Of a DNA stretch of 64,000 bases, positions 1-8,714 are shown in pieces. The stretch's first letter is position 1. Every line of letters starts with the position of its first letter. The stretch is from Paenibacillus sp. XY044 (lineage in GTDB: Bacteria; Bacillota; Bacilli; Paenibacillales; Paenibacillaceae). The position numbers and the translations under genes were made by a program. The stretch covers positions 372,001-436,000 of the forward strand of contig NZ_NQMO01000002.1 in NCBI RefSeq assembly GCF_002257645.1. The letters run 5' to 3'. The notes under the pieces were generated by a model that worked only from the letters and a program-made list of their open reading frames with translations, had not been told where the DNA came from and made no database searches.

Positions 1-389
1 ACTTATTTGACAGGGCATACAACGCATTAAATCAAGAAAACGGCTGGCCTTTGGATCAACACCGCATAAATATACGTTTATTTCATGAAAGGTTGGAGGA
101 TAAGGTTCGAAATGATGAATTTCGTTCATTTTGGAAGGACGGAAATCTGATCGGGGCTTATATCATTTCTGGTGAATATATTCAGGACATCGTTGTAGCA
201 CCGGATCAACAAAACCGCGGGTATGGCAGTACGATTCTTACTCACTGTATCCGGCAAATGGCGAGCAGAAAGATCCCACGAATCTATTTGCGCATCGCCA
301 AATCCAATCAAGGTGCCAGAAGGCTGTATGAGAGACATCATTTTAAAGAGGCGGCGAGCTTTGCGGAACACACCTGGAGAGCAATATAA
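1..389 (+). CDS. GNAT family N-acetyltransferase, 5' end cut by window edge
   Basis: The reading frame is open from base 3 with no stop, so the true start lies outside the window; an internal TTG at 51 is probably not the start. The C-terminal half is a typical GNAT acetyl-CoA site: a beta strand (DIVVAPDQQNRGYGSTIL) with the Q/R-x-x-G-x-G pyrophosphate loop, then a late ARRLYERHHF segment typical of GNAT motif B. The substrate cannot be told. The gene ends just before a bidirectional terminator shared with fabV. Confidence 0.8.
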   Translation, partial: LFDRAYNALNQENGWPLDQHRINIRLFHERLEDKVRNDEFRSFWKDGNLIGAYIISGEYIQDIVVAPDQQNRGYGSTILTHCIRQMASRKIPRIYLRIAKSNQGARRLYERHHFKEAASFAEHTWRAI

Positions 390-415
390 AAATGGATATT
401 GTTAAAAAACCTAAA

Positions 416-443
416 GGCAGCCGGATTACACCGGCTGCCTTTT
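416..443. terminator. Bidirectional intrinsic terminator
   Basis: A perfect 9-bp stem (ggcagccgg / ccggctgcc) with a 6-base loop is followed by T's on the plus strand and preceded by an A-rich run, so it can end both the GNAT gene and the convergent fabV. Confidence 0.85.
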
Positions 444-446
444 CTG

Positions 447-1640
447 TTACCTTGCGTTTGGAAGGGTTACGTCCGGATCTGTATCCTTGCCGTAGTCGAT
501 GCCGTCCGTCTCAAAGCCGAACAGCTGAAAAAACTCGCGCCGGTACTCTTTCAGATCCGTCAGATCATATACATTATTCGTTGTGACTTGATCCCAAATC
601 CGGGCCACTTCCTCCTGAACATCCGGTCGCAGCTCCCAATCGTCGATGCGGATCCGGCCCTCCTCATCTACCGACGTGCCTCCCTCGCGGTACAGTTTGT
701 CGGCAAACAGTCGGTATGACTGCTGGATCGTATTTTCGTGGATGCCCTTTTCCTTCATCACTTTATAGAGCGCGGCAATGTACAAAGGGAAGACCGGAAC
801 GGCTGCAGCCGACTGGGTGACCAGGGCCTTGCTGACGACGACGTAAGCTCTGCCGCCCAAGCCGGACAGCTCACGGGTCATTCGCTGCGCGGCTGCCTCC
901 AGATCCTCTTTGGCTTTTCCGATCGTGCCTTCCCGGTAAATTGCCCGGGTGAGATCGGAGCCGATATAGGAGTAGGCGATGGTCACCGCTCCGTCGGCCA
1001 GAAGGTCTGCCTGCCGAAGCCGGTCGATCCACCGCTGCCAATCGGCGCCTCCCATCACGGCGATCGTTTGGTCGATGTCATCGCCTTCCGCTGGTTCGGT
1101 CGTGACTTCGTCCGTCACTTCACCGGTATGAAAGTTCACGGCCTTACCGGTGAAGGGCGCCCCGATCGGCTTCAGGACCGAGTTGTACGTCTTCCCGCTG
1201 TCCGGATCGGTACGCCGGGACGAAGCTACGCTGTACACGACGAGGTCTACCTGGCCGAACTCCTTGGCAATCGTGTCCATGACGCGGTCCTTCGTCTCCT
1301 CCGCGAAGGCATCGCCTGAGATGCTGGTTGATTTCAATCCGGCTTCTGCGGCCCGCCGCTCAAAAGCCGCCGAATTGTACCAGCCCGCCGATGCGGTCCG
1401 TTTGTCCCGGGCGGAGCTGGGACGGAAGACGCCGACCGTGGCAGCTCCCGCGCCAAAAGCGGCGGTGATCCGTGCCGACAGGCCGTAACCAGTAGAGGCT
1501 CCGATGACCAGGACCCGCTTCGGGCCGTTCAATTTAGGCTGCCGCTGTATGTAATCGATCTGCTCCTGTACCTGCTTGGCACAGCCCTCCGGATGCGCCG
1601 TCGTGCATATAAAACCGCGGGTTCGGGGTGTAATGATCAT
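447..1640 (-). CDS. fabV: Enoyl-[acyl-carrier-protein] reductase FabV (NADH)
   Basis: FabV-type trans-2-enoyl-ACP/CoA reductase, which does the last step of each fatty acid elongation round using NADH. At 397 residues it has the normal FabV length, much longer than FabI. The start MIITPRTRGFIC is family-typical; the glycine-rich nucleotide loop GASTGYGLSAR is at residues 48-58, and the FabV catalytic pair spaced Tyr-x8-Lys falls at Tyr235 and Lys244. A ribosome site (aaagga) precedes the ATG. It is a single-gene unit, convergent with the GNAT and divergent from the peptidase gene. FabV enzymes are known to be poorly inhibited by triclosan. Confidence 0.95.
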   Translation of the reverse strand: MIITPRTRGFICTTAHPEGCAKQVQEQIDYIQRQPKLNGPKRVLVIGASTGYGLSARITAAFGAGAATVGVFRPSSARDKRTASAGWYNSAAFERRAAEAGLKSTSISGDAFAEETKDRVMDTIAKEFGQVDLVVYSVASSRRTDPDSGKTYNSVLKPIGAPFTGKAVNFHTGEVTDEVTTEPAEGDDIDQTIAVMGGADWQRWIDRLRQADLLADGAVTIAYSYIGSDLTRAIYREGTIGKAKEDLEAAAQRMTRELSGLGGRAYVVVSKALVTQSAAAVPVFPLYIAALYKVMKEKGIHENTIQQSYRLFADKLYREGGTSVDEEGRIRIDDWELRPDVQEEVARIWDQVTTNNVYDLTDLKEYRREFFQLFGFETDGIDYGKDTDPDVTLPNAR

Positions 1641-1886
1641 GGGGGATGCGTCCTTTCTTTGCGAAGTTTAAGCTTAGGAATATTGTACCTCTCTTATTTT
1701 GAAAAGAAAAACGGGTGTCTGCCGGACATCGATGTTAAACACGGGAAAAGCTGAATCGGAGCCTACAAGAGTTTTCCCGGGAAAAGGGAGGTTAACGGAG
1801 TAGAGAGAGCGAAGCAATATACGAAGGAACATCGGATGGAGTTCGTCCAAATTTTAATAGAACGCAGATTGGGAGGTTGAAGAACA

Positions 1887-2963
1887 ATGATGGATGAAAT
1901 GACGCAGCGAATGAAGGTGTTGACCGAGTGTGACGGGGTACCCGGACACGAAGGCGCCGTTCGTACCCAAATGAAAAGCTATCTTGAATCGCTTAGCGAG
2001 GAGCTGGTGATGGATCGGCTCGGCAGCGTGTTTGGGGTGAAAACCGGCCTTGCCGGGGGACCAAAGGTGATGCTTGCCGGCCATCTGGACGAGATCGGAT
2101 TTATGGTCACCCAGATCACGCCGAAAGGTTTTTTGCGTTTTAACCAGCTTGGCGGCTGGTGGGCGCATAACGTTCTTTCCCACCGGGTGAAAGTAAAGAC
2201 GCGCAAAGGCGAATACATAGGCATCATCGGCTCCAAGCCGCCCCATGTGCTGGAGGCCGAGGAGCGGACCAAGGTCATGAAGCTGAAGGATCTGTACATC
2301 GATATCGGGGCAAAAGATGAGGCAGACGCCAAGGAGATGGGGGTTCGTCCCGGCGACTGGGTCGTACCGGTGAGCGATTTCTTTACGATGCGCGATGGCG
2401 AGCTATGGGCGGGCAAAGCGCTCGACAACCGCTCCGGCTGCTCGCTGGCGGTCGAAATCCTGTCCCGTCTGCAGAATGATCAGCATCCGAACGTCATTTA
2501 TGCGGGAGCGACGGTACAGGAGGAAGTTGGCCTCCGTGGTGCGGGAACGGCCGCCAACCTCATTCAGCCGGACGTGGCCTTTGCACTGGACGTCGGTATT
2601 GCGCATGACACGCCTGGCAGCGAATCGAACCCGATGAAATGCAATATGGGCGACGGACCGCTGGTGCTCATTTTTGACGCCTCGATGATTCCGAATACAG
2701 CGCTGCGGGACCTCGTGATCGACACGGCGGAGGAGCTGGGCATTTCCCTGCAGTTTGACGCCATCACCGGCGGAAGTACGGACGGCGGCCGGATTCATAC
2801 AAGCGGCATCGGCTGCCCGACCCTGTCCGTGGGGTTTGCCACGCGTTACATCCACAGCCACAATTCTGTGATGTCCAAGTCCGATTTCAGTCAGGCCGCT
2901 GACCTGCTGACGGCGGTGATCAAGAAGCTGGACCGCGAAACGGTGGATAAGCTGATCGGGTAG
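1887..2963 (+). CDS. M42 family metallopeptidase (glutamyl aminopeptidase / YtoP-FrvX type)
   Basis: Cytosolic di-metal aminopeptidase of clan MH, 358 residues, full length. Expected metal ligands and catalytic residues are visible: His66 in AGHLDEIG, Asp180 in KALDNRSG, Glu212-Glu213 in VQEEVGLRG, Asp235 in FALDVGIAHD and a His near 323-325 in YIHSHNS. A strong site gggagg sits 10 bases upstream of tandem ATGs. Members of this family trim N-terminal residues from peptides; some were misnamed endoglucanases (CelM). The specificity cannot be read from sequence. Confidence 0.92.
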   Translation: MMDEMTQRMKVLTECDGVPGHEGAVRTQMKSYLESLSEELVMDRLGSVFGVKTGLAGGPKVMLAGHLDEIGFMVTQITPKGFLRFNQLGGWWAHNVLSHRVKVKTRKGEYIGIIGSKPPHVLEAEERTKVMKLKDLYIDIGAKDEADAKEMGVRPGDWVVPVSDFFTMRDGELWAGKALDNRSGCSLAVEILSRLQNDQHPNVIYAGATVQEEVGLRGAGTAANLIQPDVAFALDVGIAHDTPGSESNPMKCNMGDGPLVLIFDASMIPNTALRDLVIDTAEELGISLQFDAITGGSTDGGRIHTSGIGCPTLSVGFATRYIHSHNSVMSKSDFSQAADLLTAVIKKLDRETVDKLIG

Positions 2964-3020
2964 GGCGGGGGAACGCGTCGTACTCCATTTTTTCGCGAAT
3001 GGTTGAAAGGAACTCTTTAA

Positions 3021-3626
3021 ATGAGCACAGGAAGAAAATGGGCAGTTATGATCATTGCGGTGATCATCGTCATTTTGGGCGGGTACAGGATATATGCATT
3101 GAACTATTCGGATGAAGGCATTATGGATCATGTATTCCGCCATGAGGGGTATGCCGTGAATCTCGCAAAGGAGAAGGTACCCGTCAAAATTTTCGTCAAA
3201 CCGGAGTGGATTGCATTCGGGCATGATGAACGGAAGGATTTAAAAGTCGAAGTCCTAGAGCTGAACCATACGCGTATCCTGCTGGACAATGTGTGGAATC
3301 GGGGGAATGACATTTATTTCAGTTTCGAGGCGTTTCCCGGATGGGATCATCGATCGGGTGAATTTATGTATAACGGTAAGCTTAATCCGGACGGTTCCGT
3401 CACAACCCAGGGACCGAACCTCCGGTTAACGGACATGAGCGGGCAAGAAATTCCCTTCGGGCAGTCGGGCCAAGGTCCGGGGATATCCTTTTCCTTTGGG
3501 ATAAATCCGGAATATCACCATTTGATCCGTGATGGATTTTATGTGCAGTACAGCGATTTTAATGTGTATCGTTATGCGAAGAAAATCAACGAGGAGTGGC
3601 TGGGCTATGATTCAATTTTCCATTGA
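3021..3626 (+). CDS. Membrane-anchored protein of unknown function
   Basis: A 201-residue protein with one N-terminal membrane helix (about residues 7-26: WAVMIIAVIIVILGGYRI) and a soluble, probably extracytoplasmic remainder rich in aromatic and charged residues. No recognised domain or catalytic motif. Site gaaagga precedes the ATG. Its last 20 bases overlap the following metallo-hydrolase gene, so the two are probably co-translated. Confidence 0.7.
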   Translation: MSTGRKWAVMIIAVIIVILGGYRIYALNYSDEGIMDHVFRHEGYAVNLAKEKVPVKIFVKPEWIAFGHDERKDLKVEVLELNHTRILLDNVWNRGNDIYFSFEAFPGWDHRSGEFMYNGKLNPDGSVTTQGPNLRLTDMSGQEIPFGQSGQGPGISFSFGINPEYHHLIRDGFYVQYSDFNVYRYAKKINEEWLGYDSIFH

Positions 3627-4443
3627 CCGGATCACCGTGTTTCAAAGCGCCTTGTTTCAGACCACCTCTACCGTCATTCAGTTGAACGAGGGCGTTCTGA
3701 TCGTGGACCCGAATTGGCTTCCCGGCGAGATCGAGGAAATCAAGGAACACGTTGGCAAGATCCGGGGGGATCGGCCCTGCTATCTGCTGTTTACCCACGG
3801 TGACTTCGATCACATTATCGGTTACCGTGCTTTTCCAGGGGCAGTCACGATCGGAAGCGAGGGCCTGAAGCACCATCCGGAGAAGGAGCATAAGCTGCGC
3901 CTGATTCGCGATTTTGACGCGACTTACTATGTCACCAGGGACTACCCGGTGGAGTTCCCTGAGCTGGATATCGTGATTACCGGCGACGGTCAGCAGGTGC
4001 CGATCGGCGGTGATACGTTGACTTTCTATTTAGCGCCGGGACACACGGCGGACGGTCTGTTTACTGTTATCGATCCGCTCGGTGTGTTTGTGTCCGGAGA
4101 CTATTTATCCGATTTCGAACTGCCTTTTATTGAAGATAGTGCACGATCCTATGAGCAGACCTTGCATAAGGCTGGCCGGATTCTGAAGGAGCATGCGGTG
4201 CAGTGGCTGATTCCCGGTCACGGCCAATACACGGCTGATCGTCCGGAGATGGAGCGGAGGGCGAGCGTGGCGCTTGATCATATCGAGCGGCTGAAACAGG
4301 CGGTGCTTGCGGATGACCGGGAGGCGCTGGAACGGCTGCAGCAGGAGCACGGATTCGTGTCCGAATCGACCATCGCGAGTCATGAGGAGAATGTCGGAAT
4401 CATTCGGCGAGAATATTCGGGAACAGAGTCCGGTTTTCATTGA
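3607..4443 (+). CDS. MBL-fold metallo-hydrolase
   Basis: Metallo-beta-lactamase fold hydrolase, 278 residues. The Zn-binding THGDFDH motif (HxxxDH-type) is at residues 63-69, with later metal ligands in APGHTADG, SGDYLSD and PGHGQY. I choose ATG 3607, which overlaps the stop of the preceding gene and has gaggag 10 bases upstream; an ATG at 3529 would add 26 residues unlike the family. The natural substrate is unknown. Confidence 0.88.
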   Translation: MIQFSIDRITVFQSALFQTTSTVIQLNEGVLIVDPNWLPGEIEEIKEHVGKIRGDRPCYLLFTHGDFDHIIGYRAFPGAVTIGSEGLKHHPEKEHKLRLIRDFDATYYVTRDYPVEFPELDIVITGDGQQVPIGGDTLTFYLAPGHTADGLFTVIDPLGVFVSGDYLSDFELPFIEDSARSYEQTLHKAGRILKEHAVQWLIPGHGQYTADRPEMERRASVALDHIERLKQAVLADDREALERLQQEHGFVSESTIASHEENVGIIRREYSGTESGFH

Positions 4444-4480
4444 GAAGGCTTGCCCTTTTGACTAAAATGGAATAAAACGT

Positions 4481-4524
4481 AAAGCGTTAGACATCGTGGA
4501 TATGTTCTGACGCTTTATTTTTTG
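4481..4524 (+). terminator. Intrinsic terminator after MBL hydrolase
   Basis: An imperfect stem (aaagcgttagacat with atgttctgacgcttt) is followed by attttttg, just downstream of the hydrolase stop. Confidence 0.75.
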
Positions 4525-4568
4525 AGTGGGCTGAGGTGTAACCAAGCTGCCGAAAGGAGCGAAGGCCA

Positions 4569-5123
4569 ATGACGTTGGTTCTGTACCACTATTTTGAAGC
4601 CGAACTGGGCTCGTTTCGAAACCTGTCAAGCCTGCCGCTGGAAGAAGCCCATGAAGTTTTGGGGCGGATCGTCCAGGATGGAAAGACGTTTGCCAGCCAA
4701 AGAGCAGGTGATTACATGGAAACGAGGCTCAAACTGGAAGTCCGGGCCAGAGAGTCGTTTATAGCCAAAGGCGGCCAGCCTGCAAACCCGTATCCGCATT
4801 ACATGACCCTCGGACCGTGCGATTGGCTGCGTTCCTGGTATGTGGAGCCAAACGTGGTTCAAATCGGCTGGGACGAATTTGATGATCGTTCGATCAGTTT
4901 TACGTACGGCGATCTGTTTCCGACGATGCGCTACGAAGATGGCAAGCCCTACCGCAAGCAGGTGTATACGAAGGATGAAATCCGGGAAGTCATCGCCAGG
5001 TACGGGTTTCCACAGGAATGGAACAAGCACGGGGACCGGGGGCCTGAACGATACATTGAGGCACAGATTTGGGACGAAAAAGTGATTGGAAGTTACCATC
5101 CATCTATTAAAGGAGGTCTGTAA
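4569..5123 (+). CDS. Conserved hypothetical protein
   Basis: A 184-residue soluble protein with no signal peptide or membrane segment. It has many aromatic and charged residues (for example HYMTLGPCDWLRSWYVE) and no catalytic motif I recognise. Site gaaaggagcg precedes the ATG. It is followed after 2 bases by the small HhH protein gene, whose ribosome site (aaggagg) lies inside its last codons, so the two form an operon. Confidence 0.7.
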   Translation: MTLVLYHYFEAELGSFRNLSSLPLEEAHEVLGRIVQDGKTFASQRAGDYMETRLKLEVRARESFIAKGGQPANPYPHYMTLGPCDWLRSWYVEPNVVQIGWDEFDDRSISFTYGDLFPTMRYEDGKPYRKQVYTKDEIREVIARYGFPQEWNKHGDRGPERYIEAQIWDEKVIGSYHPSIKGGL

Positions 5124-5125
5124 GC

Positions 5126-5338
5126 ATGGCAAAGGACAATCAGAATTCGGCGGAAAGCGGTTTGCCCAAGCTGGCCCAGCCGGCGGTTCGCGCGCTCCGG
5201 AATGCGGGAATTATCCGGCTTGAAGAGGTCGCGAATCTCACCGAACCGGAGCTGAAGCAGCTTCACGGTATCGGACCTACGGCGGTAGAGCAGCTTCGGC
5301 AGGCACTGGCCGACAAGGGGCTGGATTTTTCCAAATAA
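5126..5338 (+). CDS. Small helix-hairpin-helix protein, RNA polymerase alpha-CTD-like
   Basis: A 70-residue protein made almost only of two helix-hairpin-helix units: LAQPAVRALRNAGIIRLEEV and LKQLHGIGPTAVEQLRQAL. The pattern matches the C-terminal domain of RNA polymerase alpha and the DNA-backbone-binding HhH motif with its GIGP hairpin. It probably binds DNA non-specifically; I know of no defined role. It sits in an operon with the hypothetical protein upstream. Confidence 0.8.
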   Translation: MAKDNQNSAESGLPKLAQPAVRALRNAGIIRLEEVANLTEPELKQLHGIGPTAVEQLRQALADKGLDFSK

Positions 5339-5382
5339 GGAGCTGCTCAAAAGAGGAGCAATGATCGGATCGGAGGGAACTC

Positions 5383-5895
5383 ATGGGTATTGATGAAATT
5401 ATAGAGCTATCTCCTTATCAGGATAAATGGAAGGAAATCTACGAACAAGAGAAGAGGAAGCTGGAGCCTGTGTTTGCGGAACAAGCGGTGGAGTTTGCCC
5501 ATATCGGGAGCACGTCTGTCGAAGGGATGACGGCCAAGCCGATTGTCGATATCCTGATCGGCCTCAAGGAGCTCCAAATTGGCGAGTGGACAGACCGGCA
5601 GCTGGTTTCCATGCAGTATGAGCATATGCTGGGAGTGCCGGGGCGGATTCATTACCGTAAACGTACCGGGCTGAAGATCAATCTGCAAATTACCGAGTGG
5701 GACTCCACCATTTGGCGGGATAACCTGCTATTCAGGGATTACCTGCGCTCCCATCCGGAGCAGGCGCATGCCTATGCAGAGGCAAAACGGAACACGTTGG
5801 CAAGGGGCATCAACACGTTGTTGGAATATTCGGATGAAAAATCCGGAACGATTGCTGGGCTGTTAGAAAAAGCGCGGGATTGGGCAAAAGGCTGA
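5383..5895 (+). CDS. GrpB family protein (UPF0157, nucleotidyltransferase fold)
   Basis: A 170-residue GrpB/UPF0157 protein. The hallmark AHIGSTSVEGMTAKPIVDI lies at residues 39-57 and has the GS...D pattern of a minimal nucleotidyltransferase fold. Family members are thought to transfer a nucleotide or bind one, or occur fused to CoaE kinases; no reaction is proved. A ggaggg site precedes the ATG. It heads a run of closely spaced Nudix, GNAT and DinB genes. Confidence 0.88.
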   Translation: MGIDEIIELSPYQDKWKEIYEQEKRKLEPVFAEQAVEFAHIGSTSVEGMTAKPIVDILIGLKELQIGEWTDRQLVSMQYEHMLGVPGRIHYRKRTGLKINLQITEWDSTIWRDNLLFRDYLRSHPEQAHAYAEAKRNTLARGINTLLEYSDEKSGTIAGLLEKARDWAKG

Positions 5896-5922
5896 TTTCG
5901 CATCAGGAGGGAGGATGCAGCT

Positions 5923-6381
5923 ATGCGCATTATCGTTACAGGCGGCGCTATCATTCAGGATCAAGCCGGCCGCATCCTCATGCAGCGCAGGTCCGATTAT
6001 GGGGATTGGGGATTGCCCGGCGGTGCGATGGAGCCCGGAGAAACGATTGAGGAAACGATGAAGCGGGAAGTGCTGGAAGAGACTGGACTGGTCGTCCAGA
6101 GTCATGAACTGATGGGAGTCTACAGCGGGCCTAAAATGCAGTATACCTATCCCGACGGGAACGAGGTCGTGTTTGTCATGTTCATCTTCAAGGCGGAAGC
6201 AAAATTGCAGGGGAGGCTGTCTGATAACGGAATAAGGCTTCTTTTTCGGGATCTCCATCAGGAGTCGCTTCAGCTTGAATTCAAGTCCATGGATGAAATC
6301 GAACAGTTGCCGATCAGTTCGGTTCAGCGGCCTGTGTTTGAAGATTTAAAACAAAGGCAAATTGCCATATTAAGGAGCTAG
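5923..6381 (+). CDS. Nudix hydrolase
   Basis: A 152-residue Nudix pyrophosphohydrolase. The full Nudix box Gx5Ex7REUxEExGU fits residues 34-56 (Gly34, Glu40, Arg48-Glu49, Glu52-Glu53, Gly55). The family removes a nucleoside diphosphate-linked group in an Mg-dependent reaction; the substrate is unknown. Start ATG has the site aggagggagg upstream. The next GNAT gene starts 4 bases after its stop. Confidence 0.9.
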   Translation: MRIIVTGGAIIQDQAGRILMQRRSDYGDWGLPGGAMEPGETIEETMKREVLEETGLVVQSHELMGVYSGPKMQYTYPDGNEVVFVMFIFKAEAKLQGRLSDNGIRLLFRDLHQESLQLEFKSMDEIEQLPISSVQRPVFEDLKQRQIAILRS

Positions 6382-6385
6382 AATT

Positions 6386-6829
6386 ATGAATCCAATCACG
6401 GTACGGACGTATCAGGATAAACATATCCCCGCCGCACAGGTGAAACGGCTGTATGAGCACCTGGGCTGGTGGCCGGAAAGAACGTTGGCCGATATCGAAT
6501 CCATGCTCGGTTCATCCATTGCTGTCGGCGCCTGGGACGAGGACAGGCTGGTCGGGTTTGCAAGGGCGGTCTCGGATGGCCTGTTCCGTGCGTATATCGA
6601 GGATATGGGCGTGCATGAGGATTACAGAAACCGGGGTCTGGGACGGGAGATCGTCAACCGCATCACAGCCGAACTGGGAAATATCCACGTGATCAGCTTA
6701 TTTTGCGAAAGCGGCCTGGTGGATTTTTATAAACAAGCCGGCTACAAACCGACCCGGCAGGTTGTCATGCATAAGAGTCACGAGGCAGCGAAGGTGACAA
6801 AAAGGGAAAAGAACGATGAGCGCGCTTGA
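6386..6829 (+). CDS. GNAT family N-acetyltransferase
   Basis: A 147-residue GNAT. The acetyl-CoA motif A is seen in IEDMGVHEDYRNRGLGREI (R-N-R-G-L-G loop), and FYKQAGYKP is the usual C-terminal strand-helix. Site aaggag lies just before the ATG. It overlaps the next gene (YfiT-like) by 14 bases, so expression is coupled. The substrate is unknown. Confidence 0.85.
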   Translation: MNPITVRTYQDKHIPAAQVKRLYEHLGWWPERTLADIESMLGSSIAVGAWDEDRLVGFARAVSDGLFRAYIEDMGVHEDYRNRGLGREIVNRITAELGNIHVISLFCESGLVDFYKQAGYKPTRQVVMHKSHEAAKVTKREKNDERA

Positions 6830-7355
6830 TGCTTTGCGATTTCCGATAGGTTCTTTTGAGCCCGTGATCGCCCCCTCCTCTCAGCAGCGCGAAGATTGGA
6901 TCGGGCAAATTCCGGAATTGAGCGGCAAGCTGCAAAGCGTTCTAAACCATTTTCTGAAAGAGCAGCTTGATGTTCCTTACCGCCCTGAAGGCTGGACGGT
7001 CCGGCAGATCGTTCATCATTTGGCGGATAATGATATGAATGCGTATATTCGTTTTAAAAGAGCCCTGACCGAGCAGGAGCCTCTGGCAAGTTCATACCGG
7101 GAAGACCTATGGGCTGAGCTGCCGGATTATATGGATCTGACCATCGAGCATTCATTGTCACTGATTGAGCTTCTGCATTACCGTTTTTATAGACTGCTGC
7201 TAAAGCTGACTCCCGTGGACTTTCGCAGAACGCTGCGAACTGAGGTGCTCGGAACGGTCACGCTGGACACGGCCCTGCAAAGGTTCATCTGGCATCATTG
7301 TCATCATGCCGCCCAGATTTCCGCTTTTGCCGCGAGAATAAATAGGAATCAATGA
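6816..7355 (+). CDS. DinB/YfiT-family putative metal-dependent hydrolase (bacillithiol-transferase type)
   Basis: A 179-residue protein with the YfiT signature: the opening LRFPIGSFEP, then RPEGWTVRQIVHHLAD (His67/His68), NAYIRFK, and the C-terminal WHHCHHAAQI (His160-His164). These histidines form the metal site in the DinB four-helix bundle. Bacillus YfiT homologues are annotated as bacillithiol S-transferases; that role is inferred here. The ATG sits 14 bases inside the upstream GNAT gene. Confidence 0.85.
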   Translation: MSALDALRFPIGSFEPVIAPSSQQREDWIGQIPELSGKLQSVLNHFLKEQLDVPYRPEGWTVRQIVHHLADNDMNAYIRFKRALTEQEPLASSYREDLWAELPDYMDLTIEHSLSLIELLHYRFYRLLLKLTPVDFRRTLRTEVLGTVTLDTALQRFIWHHCHHAAQISAFAARINRNQ

Positions 7356-7387
7356 ACAATGATCAAGCCTGAAAGGACGTCATAAAT

Positions 7388-8185
7388 ATGTACATAAGCA
7401 AAGAACTGGCCGATATAATGGAGAAATCCGAAATCGATTACATGATCGACCGGATGAAGGCGATTCAGGAACGGCCCGGCAATCCGATGGGAATCGACAT
7501 CCAAACCTTTGGCGGGGCTACCGCGTTCTATAGTCAAGCGATGCCGTGGCCGCAGTTTAATACGGTGAAGGGGATGGGAGAGCAAGAGGCGGAGCACCTG
7601 GATGAAATTATGGATTTTTATCGGAAGCGGCAGGGCCGATGCCAATTTGAAGTGGCTCCTTCCAAATCTCATCCCAAGCTGATGAAGGCTCTCTTTGATC
7701 GAGGTTATTACCAGGCCGGGTATCACGCAACCATATACGGCGAACCGCGGTCTTGTGAGACAGTAAGAGAGCATATTACGATCCGGGAACTCGCTGCGGA
7801 CGAAATGGACTTATATGCCGAAATTCACTGCCTGGGCACCGGTCTGCCGATATCAGGCAAACATCATATCGCCGACAACAACATCGTACTTTATGACAGA
7901 GATGGCTGGAAATTCTATGCGGCATGGGTCAACGGCAAGCCGGCGGGCGTAGGCGTGATGTATATTCAGGATGAATCGGCTTCGCTTACGTTTGCCACTA
8001 CGTTGGAAGAATACCGAAACCAAGGGGTTCAGCAGGCACTTTTGGAAAAAAGGATCACCGAAGCGTATCGAAGCAGCTGCCGGATCGTGGTCGGCCAGGC
8101 GGCCTACGCCTCGACCAGCCACCGCAACATGGAGCGGGCAGGTCTGAAGCTGTGCTATACCCGGGGAACATGGGTTCAGGCATAA
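7388..8185 (+). CDS. GNAT family N-acetyltransferase, two-domain
   Basis: A 265-residue protein with an N-terminal GNAT-like half (residues 1-120) and a standard GNAT half (about 126-265) with LTFATTLEEYRNQGVQQALLE as the CoA-binding strand-helix and ASTSHRNMERAGLKLCYTR near the end. The glycine loop is R-N-Q-G-V-Q rather than the usual RGxGxG/A, so acetyl-CoA binding may be altered. The substrate is unknown. Site aaagga precedes the ATG. Confidence 0.8.
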   Translation: MYISKELADIMEKSEIDYMIDRMKAIQERPGNPMGIDIQTFGGATAFYSQAMPWPQFNTVKGMGEQEAEHLDEIMDFYRKRQGRCQFEVAPSKSHPKLMKALFDRGYYQAGYHATIYGEPRSCETVREHITIRELAADEMDLYAEIHCLGTGLPISGKHHIADNNIVLYDRDGWKFYAAWVNGKPAGVGVMYIQDESASLTFATTLEEYRNQGVQQALLEKRITEAYRSSCRIVVGQAAYASTSHRNMERAGLKLCYTRGTWVQA

Positions 8186-8261
8186 GCTGCCGGTTGATGT
8201 GTAAATAATCCACGGTTGAGCGTTTTTGCTGATGGCTATTTTTTCGGAGGAGGAATGTCAT

Positions 8262-8714
8262 TTGAAAAGAGTGCTGCCTCTATTTTTTGCTTTCATCTTC
8301 CTCATTCCGCTATCTATCGCCTCTGCAAGCTGGGCTTATCCATTTGTCGTTTACTCCGGACATATCTACCAGGTCACCGAACAAGCCGTTCAGCCCGAGG
8401 ACGTCGGCCAAAAAATTGGCAAAGTCACGAAGTATTCGGACCGGGAAGGGACGTACCGGGGGAACTTCTCTAATAGTTATCCCAAAGGAACAGGTTACTA
8501 CGCCATTCAAGGGCGGAGCAGCCAGGAGGCCATCGCGGTTCGAACCGGTGACAATTCGTACATTCTGGCGATTGAGCAGGGAACTTATTCCGAAGGTCTG
8601 GAGAGCCAAACGCATTGGTGGTTATACACGGGAATGGGTATCGTCATTGTCGCTTGCTTTGCGTGGGCGGCCAGAGTCATGCTGAAAAGGAGAGCTCGGG
8701 AGGGGAGCAAGTGA
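8262..8714 (+). CDS. Exported membrane-anchored protein of unknown function
   Basis: The start is set by a near-perfect ribosome site (ggaggagg) 7 bases before a TTG at 8262, which gives MKRVLPLFFAFIFLIPLSIA, a clear signal peptide. An ATG at 8226 would add 12 charged residues before it. The mature part (about 100 residues) is followed by a C-terminal membrane helix (about 118-138) and a basic tail. No known domain. It overlaps the DUF402 gene by 4 bases and starts a three-gene unit. Confidence 0.72.
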   Translation: MKRVLPLFFAFIFLIPLSIASASWAYPFVVYSGHIYQVTEQAVQPEDVGQKIGKVTKYSDREGTYRGNFSNSYPKGTGYYAIQGRSSQEAIAVRTGDNSYILAIEQGTYSEGLESQTHWWLYTGMGIVIVACFAWAARVMLKRRAREGSK

